Of a stretch of DNA of 16,501 bases, positions 1 through 6,057 are shown one piece after another (the stretch's first letter is position 1; each line of letters begins with the position of its first letter). The notes beneath the pieces were generated by a model that saw only the letters and a list, made by a program, of their open reading frames with translations, had not been told where the DNA came from and did not search any database. A program made the translations under genes and the position numbers. The DNA lies in NCBI GenBank assembly GCA_964644025.1, contig CAZXVW010000093.1, positions 1 to 16,501 on the forward strand, in the 5' to 3' direction. Source of the DNA: CAZXVW01 sp964644025 (lineage in GTDB: Bacteria > Acidobacteriota > Terriglobia > Bryobacterales > Bryobacteraceae).

Positions 1-811
1 GGCCAGGGGCGACTGGGTTCTCACCCTGAATCCCGACGTCCTGCTCTTGCCCACCTTTGTTCCCGCCTTGATGGAAGCTGCTTACGTGGATCGAAAAGTC
101 GGGACGGTCTGCGGCAAGCTCCTGACCCTGACGCCGGAGTTTGACATTCCCGACAAGCCACGTGTGGACTCCACCGGCATCTACTTCAACCCGATGCTCC
201 GGCACCTGGATCGCGGCAGCCAGGAAATCGACAACGGCCACTACCTCCAGTTCGAATACGTGTTCGGGGCGACCGCCGCAGCCGCCCTGTACAAGCGCGA
301 AATGATCGAGGACGTCCTGGTCGGCGGAGAGTTCTTCGACCCGGATTTCTTTGTCTACCGCGAAGACGCCGACCTGGCCTGGCGGGCGCAACTGATGGGC
401 TGGCGTTGCATCTACACTCCCCGCGCGCGGGGCTACCACGTCCGCAAAGTTCTGCCTGGAAATCGTCGCGCCCTCCCGCCGGTCATCAACATGCACTCGG
501 TGAAGAACCGGTTTCTGATGCGCATCAAGAACATGACACCGGATCTTTACCGCCGCAACTGGCTCTCCATCACCGCCCGCGACATTGTCGTGATCGGCTG
601 CTGCCTGCTCTGGGAACACACCTCATTGAAGGCCTTCTGGTATCTGGCCAAAAACTGGAAGCGCGTGATGGCGAAGCGGCGGGCAATCATGAAACGCAGA
701 CGCGCCAGTGACGCTTACATGGCCCGCTGGTTTTCCTACCGCCCGAAAAGCTGGCCGGCCCCGAAACCATCCGTCCGCCTGCACGCCCGCGTCCGCGCAG
801 CTCGCGGATAG
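1..811 (+). CDS. Family 2 glycosyltransferase, 3' part (5' end outside window)
   Basis: The reading frame is open from base 2, so the gene begins before the window and 269 C-terminal residues are seen. The first residues read ARGDWVLTLNPDV, the LNPD metal/nucleotide-sugar motif of rhamnosyltransferase-like GT2 enzymes, followed further on by YREDADLAWRAQLMGW, which carries the acceptor-side ED motif. The C-terminus is very basic (KRRAIMKRRRASDA), and residues around DIVVIGCCLLWEH are hydrophobic and could associate with the membrane. The family transfers a sugar from a nucleotide or lipid donor to a growing surface glycan at the cytoplasmic face; donor and acceptor cannot be read from sequence. 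The TAG stop is followed directly by the ATG of the next glycosyltransferase, so the two are probably translated together. A TTG at 47 is only an internal codon. Confidence 0.88.
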   Translation, partial: ARGDWVLTLNPDVLLLPTFVPALMEAAYVDRKVGTVCGKLLTLTPEFDIPDKPRVDSTGIYFNPMLRHLDRGSQEIDNGHYLQFEYVFGATAAAALYKREMIEDVLVGGEFFDPDFFVYREDADLAWRAQLMGWRCIYTPRARGYHVRKVLPGNRRALPPVINMHSVKNRFLMRIKNMTPDLYRRNWLSITARDIVVIGCCLLWEHTSLKAFWYLAKNWKRVMAKRRAIMKRRRASDAYMARWFSYRPKSWPAPKPSVRLHARVRAARG

Positions 812-1897
812 ATGAAGCTCGCTATCCTCGGAACCCGGGGAATCCCAGCCCGCTACGGCGGCTTCGAGACCTTTGCCGAAGAACTCTCCCGCCGCCTCGC
901 CGCCCGCGGACACCAAGTCACCGTCTACTGCCGCAGCCGTTACCCGGAGGCTTTCTATCACGGCGTTCGCCTGCGCTACCTGCCCACAATCCGCCACAAG
1001 TACCTTGACACGGTCGTCCACACGTTTCTCTCAACCCTCGACCTGCTCATCCGACGCCAGGACGTCGCACTTTACTGCAACGCCGCCAATGCATTGTTTA
1101 CCTTCCTCCCGCGCCTGTTGGGCATCCCTGTGGCGCTTAACGTGGACGGGCTGGAGCGCAAGCGCAGAAAGTGGAGCTGGCTGGGCAGGAGCTGGTACGA
1201 GCTCTCGGAACGCCTCTCCACATTCTGCCCGACCGCCATCGTCAGCGATGCGGCTGGGATCCGCGCCTATTACCGCCGGCGGTATGGCAAGGATTCTACC
1301 TTCATCCCCTACGGCGCCGAAGCAGGCAGGGAGCCCTCGGCCGACATCCTGCCAGAGCTCGGATTGCAACCGCGGCGCTATTTCCTCTACGTGAGTCGCT
1401 TCGAGCCGGAAAACAATGCCCTCATGGTTCGGCAGGCGTTTGAACAGGTCGAAACGGACATGAAACTTGCCCTGGTCGGAGACGCACCTTACTCGGATGA
1501 TTACATCCGCCGGGTCCGCAATACCGCCGATGCCCGTGTCGTGATTCCAGGGGCCATCTACGGCCGCCCGTACCGCGAGCTCCTCTCTCATTGCTTCGCT
1601 TACATTCACGCTACCGAGGTCGGCGGCACGCATCCCGCCCTGGTTGAAGCCATGGGCTGCGGTGCAATGACTCTCTATCTGGAAACGGAGGAAAATAAGG
1701 AGGTCGCCGCGGACGCTGGCATCCCGTTCCGCGACGACCTCAGTGACAAAATCCGCTGGGTGCTTTCCCTGCCCGAGGCGGAGACGGAACGCTGGCGCCA
1801 CTGCGCTATCGAACGAGTCAAGCAGTGCTACAGTTGGCAAACCGTCACCGATGCCTACGAGAAGTTGCTGCTCCGCCTGCTAGGAAGAAACGTATGA
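812..1897 (+). CDS. Family 4 glycosyltransferase with DUF1972 N-terminus
   Basis: This 361-residue protein begins MKLAILGTRGIPARYGGFET, the hallmark of the DUF1972 donor-fold N-terminus found in rhamnosyltransferase-like GT4 enzymes of polysaccharide clusters (WchF/Cps2T type). The C-terminal GT-B half has FLYVSRFEPENN and GGTHPALVEAMGCGA, which correspond to the nucleotide-sugar binding region with its conserved Glu (here in HPALVEAMGCG). Length is normal for the family. It starts with zero gap after the upstream GT2 stop and its TGA overlaps the alr ATG (ATGA at 1894-1897), so translation is likely coupled. No strong Shine-Dalgarno precedes the ATG, consistent with coupling. Likely role: adding a sugar, perhaps rhamnose, to an exopolysaccharide or cell-wall glycan. 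The precise linkage is unknown. Confidence 0.88.
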   Translation: MKLAILGTRGIPARYGGFETFAEELSRRLAARGHQVTVYCRSRYPEAFYHGVRLRYLPTIRHKYLDTVVHTFLSTLDLLIRRQDVALYCNAANALFTFLPRLLGIPVALNVDGLERKRRKWSWLGRSWYELSERLSTFCPTAIVSDAAGIRAYYRRRYGKDSTFIPYGAEAGREPSADILPELGLQPRRYFLYVSRFEPENNALMVRQAFEQVETDMKLALVGDAPYSDDYIRRVRNTADARVVIPGAIYGRPYRELLSHCFAYIHATEVGGTHPALVEAMGCGAMTLYLETEENKEVAADAGIPFRDDLSDKIRWVLSLPEAETERWRHCAIERVKQCYSWQTVTDAYEKLLLRLLGRNV

Positions 1898-3024
1898 TCA
1901 CTGCCGGTTTCCGTTCCTGGGTTGAGGTCTCGCGCGAGCAAATCGCCGCCAACTTTCACGCTGTGCGCAAAACCGTCGGCGCCGGCGTCCAAGTCATGCC
2001 GGTGGTCAAGGCGGACGCTTACCACCACGGCGCTGTGGAAGTCTCGCGTATCCTGGAAGCGGAAGGCGCTCGCTGGCTTGCCGTCAGCAGCGTGGAGGAG
2101 GGAGTCGCTCTCCGCCAGGCCGGGATCAGGGCGAGAATCCTCGTCATGGCCGGCTATCTTCCGGCTGAACGCGAAGCCCTCTTCGACAACCGGCTCACAC
2201 CGGCCGTCCATGCTCTCTCCGAACTCAGGCAACTCGAACGGCTTGCCGCGCGCCGCAACTCACAGCTTGCCTATCACCTCAAAATCGACACCGGGATGGG
2301 CCGGCTCGGCACCCGCGCTGCCCCGGCAGAGATTATCTCTGCTGCTCGCTCCGCCCCCCACCTCGTCCTGGAAGGGCTGATGACCCACTTTGCCTCCGCC
2401 GCCCTTTATACGAGCGACCAGACAGAGCACCAGATCGACGCTTACCACCGGATTCGGCGATCCCTGCTGGCTGCCGGGATCTCGCCACCTTACTCACACC
2501 TGGCTGCCACCATTCCCATCGCCTACGGCCGCCGGGAAGCCTGGGGCAATATGGTTCGCCCCGGCCACGCCATCTATGGCTACGTCTCCCCTGTCCGCGG
2601 CCAAGCGCCACCGAACAAGCTCGACGTCCACCCAGCCCTGGAGTGGAAAGCCTCAATTGTTGATATTAAAGAGGTTCCTCCAGGAACGCCCATCGGCTAT
2701 GGGGGCATGTTCCAGACCCGCCGGCGGACCCGCGTCGGTATCCTGGCAGTCGGTTATGCCGATGGCTTCCCGCACCGGCTCTCCAATCGCGGCAACGTCA
2801 TCGCCGCGGGCTGCCTCGCCCCGATCCTCGGGGCTGTCTCCATGGATCTGACTGCTGTCGATCTCACTGAAGCGCCTGGCCTGAACGTTGGGGATGCCGT
2901 CACGCTACTTGGCCGGCACGGCGACATTCGAATTGACGCTCAGCAAATCGCGCGGACCGCTGGTACCATTTCCTACAGCGTACTATGTTCGATCAGCCCC
3001 AGGGTCAAACGCATCTACCTGTGA
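1894..3024 (+). CDS. alr: Alanine racemase (PLP-dependent)
   Basis: This 376-residue enzyme interconverts L- and D-alanine to supply D-Ala for peptidoglycan. The PLP lysine is K39 in VVKADAYHHGA, at the same number as in the Geobacillus enzyme. KIDTGMGRLG, VRPGHAIYGY, GYADGF (the second catalytic base, Tyr) and the C-terminal ISYSVLCSISPRVKRIY follow in the usual order. The ATG at 1894 is chosen because AGGAAG (1882-1887) sits 6 bases upstream and the residues after it match the family N-terminus; an in-frame TTG at 1825 would add unrelated sequence. Two pocket positions look unusual: YHHG where YGHG is common, and HLAATIP where HxANS is common. It is the last gene of the glycosyltransferase operon and lies just left of the dnaA leader. 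Confidence 0.95.
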   Translation: MITAGFRSWVEVSREQIAANFHAVRKTVGAGVQVMPVVKADAYHHGAVEVSRILEAEGARWLAVSSVEEGVALRQAGIRARILVMAGYLPAEREALFDNRLTPAVHALSELRQLERLAARRNSQLAYHLKIDTGMGRLGTRAAPAEIISAARSAPHLVLEGLMTHFASAALYTSDQTEHQIDAYHRIRRSLLAAGISPPYSHLAATIPIAYGRREAWGNMVRPGHAIYGYVSPVRGQAPPNKLDVHPALEWKASIVDIKEVPPGTPIGYGGMFQTRRRTRVGILAVGYADGFPHRLSNRGNVIAAGCLAPILGAVSMDLTAVDLTEAPGLNVGDAVTLLGRHGDIRIDAQQIARTAGTISYSVLCSISPRVKRIYL

Positions 3025-3146
3025 AGATCCCGGCTGTCCCGCGGTTTGCGCACACTCCAGTGTCTCTACCCACGGCCTCACCGAATAACTACAGGGGTAG
3101 TACTGACCAATACAGGCTAACATACTGAAATCACAAGAGTTACACT

Positions 3147-3155
3147 TTCTCCACA
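3147..3155 (+). promoter_or_regulatory. DnaA box, one mismatch
   Basis: TTCTCCACA differs from the consensus TTATCCACA at one position. It lies in the AT-rich part of the dnaA leader, just upstream of the putative dnaA promoter, where DnaA binding could act on that promoter or on the origin. Confidence 0.5.
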
Positions 3156-3159
3156 TTTC

Positions 3160-3190
3160 TTGCACGCACGGGGTTGATCTGTGATAGACT
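3160..3190 (+). promoter_or_regulatory. Putative dnaA promoter
   Basis: TTGCAC at 3160-3165 is a possible -35. Either GATAGA (3183-3188, 17-bp spacer, preceded by TGT) or TAGACT (3185-3190, 19-bp spacer) could be the -10. The matches are only 3-4 of 6, so this is a weak call. A start near 3195 would give a leader of about 150 bases containing the DnaA-box cluster. Confidence 0.3.
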
Positions 3191-3279
3191 GAACTACCGC
3201 GAGGACGTATCCGCGGCACTGAACAACTGGTATCGCTGCTCAGCCATCGGTTCCACCAAGAATCGAGCCAGTGAGAAGT

Positions 3280-3316
3280 TGTGGTTATCCACAGCCTGTG
3301 GAAATCTTGTGGATGT
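3280..3316. promoter_or_regulatory. DnaA-box cluster
   Basis: A perfect box TTATCCACA lies at 3285-3293. It is followed on the other strand by TGTGGAAAT (3297-3305) and TGTGGATGT (3308-3316), each with two mismatches to TGTGGATAA. The perfect box is itself inside a TGTGG-TTAT-CCACA inverted repeat (3280-3293). Three sites within 37 bases directly before dnaA indicate cooperative DnaA binding, for autorepression or origin function. Confidence 0.75.
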
Positions 3317-3345
3317 CTTTTGCGTTCCGTTGTCCTGACACACGC

Positions 3346-4656
3346 ATGAACGTTTGGGATCAAATCAAACAACGGCTGGCCGCCAAACTCACTCCGGAAA
3401 GCTATCGCAACTGGCTAGAGAAGACTCAGTTTCTTCGTATTGAGAACGGCGTCGTCTTTGTTGCGGTGCCCCATGCGGCCGCACGTGAATGGGTCGAGGA
3501 CGAGTACGGCCCGACGATCGTGGCCACCATGAAGGAGATGAATCTCCCCTACACGGGTATCACCTGCGAGCTGGCCTCTGCACCGGAAAAATTCCACCAG
3601 CCTTTTGGGACGCCATCGGAGGAGTTGTTCAGCGCCCCGGCACTCCAGTTCAACCCCCGGTTCACTTTCGAGACCTTCGTGGTCGGCTCCTGCAACCAGT
3701 TTGCCCACGCAGCCGCTAAGGCGGTGGCCACCATGCCCGCCCGTACTTACAACCCTCTGTTCATTTACGGCGGTGTCGGCATGGGCAAAACCCATCTGAT
3801 GCACGCTATCGGCCAGTCCCTCACCGGGAATTTCACCGGGCTACGCGTCGTTTACACAACCAGTGAGCGGTTCATGAACCACTTGATCCGCTGCATCCGC
3901 ACTGAGCAGATGTCACTGTTCCGTCAGCATTACCGCCGCGCCGACGTCCTTCTGGTGGACGACATCCACATACTTGCCAACAAGGAACGAACACAGGAAG
4001 AGTTCTTCCACACCTTCAACGAGCTCTACGAGCGTCAGAAGCAGATTGTCATTTCCAGTGACTCTCCGCCAAAGCACACGCCCGGCCTCGTTGAGCGGCT
4101 CCGCTCACGGTTTGAGTGGGGCCTCATGGTTGACATCCAACCACCGGACCTGGAAACGAAGATGGCCATCCTCGACAGGAAAGCCGAGATAGACGGAATC
4201 CAGCTTCCGGAAGACGTTCGCATCTTCATCGCTACGAAGACAAGGTCAAACGTTCGGGAGCTGGAGGGAGCACTGGTAAAGCTACTGGCCTACTCTTCGG
4301 TCACTGGAACCGAGATCAACATCCACATGGCTCGCCAGGCCTTGAAGCATCTCACCTTCGGTGATGAGCGCAAGATCTCTATCGAGGCCATCATCCGCCA
4401 GGTGGCGGAAAGGTTCAACCTTTCCCCGGCGCAACTCAAGCAGCGAACTAACCTGCGCAGAATCACCCATCCCCGTCAGATCGCAATGTACCTCGCCAAA
4501 GAACTTACAGGAGCCTCGTTACCGGAAATCGGACGCGCGTTTGGAGGCAAGCATCATACTACGGTCCTGCACGGAGTTCAGAGGATCGACCAACTGCGCC
4601 AGAAGGACCCAGATTTAAACAGGCTGATCCACAGCTTAATCGACTCACTGACTTGA
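3346..4656 (+). CDS. dnaA: Chromosomal replication initiator DnaA
   Basis: DnaA binds DnaA boxes, melts the origin and helps load the helicase. This 436-residue protein has domain I (MNVWDQIKQRLAAKL, about 1-75), a short linker, the AAA+ domain III starting near NPRFTFETF, and domain IV. Walker A is GGVGMGKTH (142-150, K148), and Walker B is VLLVDDIH (D205/D206) followed by KERTQEEFFHTFN. Domain IV ends with the helix-turn-helix signature GGKHHTTVLH (400-409), in which His replaces the usual Asp. ATG 3346 is chosen because the residues after it match the family start. An in-frame ATG at 3313 (11 extra residues) is possible but would put the start inside the last DnaA box, and neither has a good Shine-Dalgarno. 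Length is normal. The gene has a slight excess of C over G on this strand, unlike dnaN. Confidence 0.96.
   Translation: MNVWDQIKQRLAAKLTPESYRNWLEKTQFLRIENGVVFVAVPHAAAREWVEDEYGPTIVATMKEMNLPYTGITCELASAPEKFHQPFGTPSEELFSAPALQFNPRFTFETFVVGSCNQFAHAAAKAVATMPARTYNPLFIYGGVGMGKTHLMHAIGQSLTGNFTGLRVVYTTSERFMNHLIRCIRTEQMSLFRQHYRRADVLLVDDIHILANKERTQEEFFHTFNELYERQKQIVISSDSPPKHTPGLVERLRSRFEWGLMVDIQPPDLETKMAILDRKAEIDGIQLPEDVRIFIATKTRSNVRELEGALVKLLAYSSVTGTEINIHMARQALKHLTFGDERKISIEAIIRQVAERFNLSPAQLKQRTNLRRITHPRQIAMYLAKELTGASLPEIGRAFGGKHHTTVLHGVQRIDQLRQKDPDLNRLIHSLIDSLT
4625..4633 (+). promoter_or_regulatory. DnaA box, one mismatch (in 3' end of dnaA)
   Basis: TGATCCACA differs from TTATCCACA at position 2. It lies 24 bases before the dnaA stop and 33 bases before the next box, so it may belong to the array in the dnaA-dnaN spacer. 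Confidence 0.4.
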
Positions 4657-4666
4657 ACTTATTTCA

Positions 4667-4675
4667 TTTTCCACA
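4667..4675 (+). promoter_or_regulatory. DnaA box, one mismatch
   Basis: TTTTCCACA differs from the consensus at position 3 only. It sits 11 bases after the dnaA stop. A much weaker site, GGTGGACAA, follows at 4705-4713 on the other strand. Confidence 0.5.
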
Positions 4676-4787
4676 GACAGCCTTCGACAGTTGGGTAGCA
4701 CGACGGTGGACAACACTGCGGAGCAGCGCTCTCCACCAGAACATCAATTCCAGCTCCTCAATGAGTCAACATCACAAGCCTTGTGTT

Positions 4788-4796
4788 TGGTATAAT
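4788..4796 (+). promoter_or_regulatory. dnaN promoter, extended -10
   Basis: TGGTATAAT is a perfect TATAAT at 4791-4796 with the TGn extension at 4788-4790. No convincing -35 lies 16-18 bases upstream, which fits an extended -10 promoter. Transcription would start near 4803, about 97 bases before the dnaN ATG and at the left arm of the inverted repeat 4802-4837. Confidence 0.6.
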
Positions 4797-4801
4797 TTAG
4801 A

Positions 4802-4837
4802 CAGAATTCAACATTTCAACAGGCCCTATGAATTCTG
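4802..4837. repeat. 9-bp perfect inverted repeat at the dnaN transcription start
   Basis: CAGAATTCA (4802-4810) and TGAATTCTG (4829-4837) are exact reverse complements separated by 18 bases. Each arm itself contains the palindrome GAATTC. The position just after the dnaN -10 suggests an operator or a 5' leader stem rather than a terminator. Confidence 0.55.
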
Positions 4838-4899
4838 CAGTCTTACAACAAAGAGAGTAAAACTGTACAAAGAGCAGTAGCACGCGGAGGCGGATCGCC

Positions 4900-6015
4900 A
4901 TGGAATTCACAGTTAGGAAAGCAGATCTTGTTCGTGAGCTGAGTCTGTCCCAGGGGGTTGTGGAGAAGAAGACGACCATCCCGATTCTGTCGAATGTGCT
5001 GGTGAATGCTGCCGGGGATGGAATCGAGCTGACTGCGACGGACCTCGAGCTTGGGATCTGTTGCCGGTGCCCCGCTGAAGTCGCCCGGGAAGGTACGGGG
5101 ACGATTCCGGCGCGTCGGTTGCTGGAGTATGTACGATTGCTGCCGGAGGCGGATATTCATGTGAAGTTTGCTGAGAACCACTGGGCGAGCCTTCTGTGCG
5201 GCCGGTCAAGAACGCGGATTGCTGGCATGTCAGCGGAGAGCTTCCCGGAGTTGCCAGCTATGCCGGACAAGCTTGCTAATATCCCGGCGGGGGTGCTGTC
5301 TTCCCTCATTGTGAGGACGATTTTTGGCATCTCTACTGAGGAGTCCAGGTTCACACTTAGTGGGGCACTGTTGCTGGTGAAAGCGGATCGGGTAGTGATG
5401 GTGTCGACCGATGGGCACCGCTTAGCCCTATGCGAGAAGGTGATGGACCTCAGTGATGTGGAGACCGGCTACCGGGCCCTCGTGCCGAAGAAGGCCATGT
5501 CGGAGCTCCTGAAGCTGTTCCAGGAGATGGGTCCTGAGGGGAACGTCGAGTTTGGCGCGGACGAGAACCATCTGTTCTTCCGAAGTGGTGGACGCCTGCT
5601 GATCGCCCGGAAGCTGACGGGGAACTTCCCTGACTATGAACGGGTCCTTCCCACTGACCAGCCCCACACGGTGGTATTACCCGGCGATGAGTTCCGAGTG
5701 GCGATTGAGCGCGTTTCACAGTTCGCTGATGAGCGCTCCCACGCCGTTCGGCTGAGGTTTATGCCAGGTGAACTCACTCTACACTCTTCCCTCTCCGATA
5801 CCGGCGAAACTGAGGAGACACTCCCGGTCACCTATGACGGGCCGAAGATCGAGGCAGGTTTTAACGCCCATTACATCGCCGATTTCCTTCGGGCTGTCGG
5901 GGAGGACAAGGTTTCATTCAAGTTTCGTGACGCGGGCAGTGCCGGAGAGCTGTGTCCAGCCGGGGGTGAATCCGGCTACAACTACCGGTACGTTGTCATG
6001 CCAATGCGGATTTGA
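4900..6015 (+). CDS. dnaN: DNA polymerase III beta subunit (sliding clamp)
   Basis: The clamp encircles DNA as a head-to-tail dimer and tethers polymerase III and repair partners. The 371-residue length is normal for three repeated clamp domains. Recognisable elements are the N-terminal MEFTVRKADLVRELSLSQGV, TIPILSNVLV, VSTDGHRLALCEK, LIARKLTGNFPDYERVLP, and the C-terminal YVVMPMRI that lines the partner-binding groove. GGAGG at 4886-4890, 9 bases upstream, supports the ATG at 4900. It has its own extended -10 promoter in the dnaA-dnaN spacer. Base use is G-rich on this strand, unlike dnaA. gyrB follows after 42 bases, and there is no recF between them. Confidence 0.96.
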   Translation: MEFTVRKADLVRELSLSQGVVEKKTTIPILSNVLVNAAGDGIELTATDLELGICCRCPAEVAREGTGTIPARRLLEYVRLLPEADIHVKFAENHWASLLCGRSRTRIAGMSAESFPELPAMPDKLANIPAGVLSSLIVRTIFGISTEESRFTLSGALLLVKADRVVMVSTDGHRLALCEKVMDLSDVETGYRALVPKKAMSELLKLFQEMGPEGNVEFGADENHLFFRSGGRLLIARKLTGNFPDYERVLPTDQPHTVVLPGDEFRVAIERVSQFADERSHAVRLRFMPGELTLHSSLSDTGETEETLPVTYDGPKIEAGFNAHYIADFLRAVGEDKVSFKFRDAGSAGELCPAGGESGYNYRYVVMPMRI

Positions 6016-6057
6016 AGGGCCCCCAAACGCCCCGAGCGTTCAGGAGTTTCAACGAAA

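Larger units (their letters stand above)
3025..3345. other. alr-dnaA intergenic region: dnaA leader and possible part of oriC
   Basis: These 321 bases hold no convincing gene. The middle is AT-rich (22 G/C among 3101-3160 by hand count) against a GC-rich background. The region carries one near-perfect DnaA box at 3147-3155 and a tight cluster at 3280-3316, and ends 30 bases before the chosen dnaA start. Such leaders commonly serve for dnaA autoregulation and often form half of a bipartite origin. No intrinsic terminator is obvious after alr. Confidence 0.6.
4657..4899. other. oriC: dnaA-dnaN spacer, candidate oriC / unwinding region
   Basis: This 243-base spacer has a DnaA box near its left end and becomes strongly AT-rich on the right: 35 G/C in 4781-4880 by hand count, in a genome where neighbouring genes are GC-rich. 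G/C skew of plus-strand genes changes sign across it: alr and dnaA have C above G, dnaN and gyrB have G above C in the lines sampled. Boxes beside an AT-rich block at a skew switch are what an origin looks like. The same stretch also holds the dnaN promoter, so some of the AT-richness may be promoter rather than unwinding element. Confidence 0.6.

Noticed and set aside
1031..1840. Long minus-strand open frame opposite the DUF1972 glycosyltransferase
   Set aside because: It shows no conserved motif and lies entirely antisense to a clear gene.
3052..3063. ACACT-CC-AGTGT palindrome after alr
   Set aside because: The two-base loop is too small for a hairpin, and a 5-bp palindrome is expected by chance at this scale.
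4848..4874. ACAAAGAG direct repeat before dnaN
   Set aside because: Two 8-base copies in low-complexity AT-rich sequence; no third copy and no relation to the DnaA box.
4653..4880. Open frame of 75 codons in the dnaA-dnaN spacer
   Set aside because: It has no family-like sequence or ribosome site and overlaps the dnaN promoter and inverted repeat. The AT-rich composition explains the chance opening.
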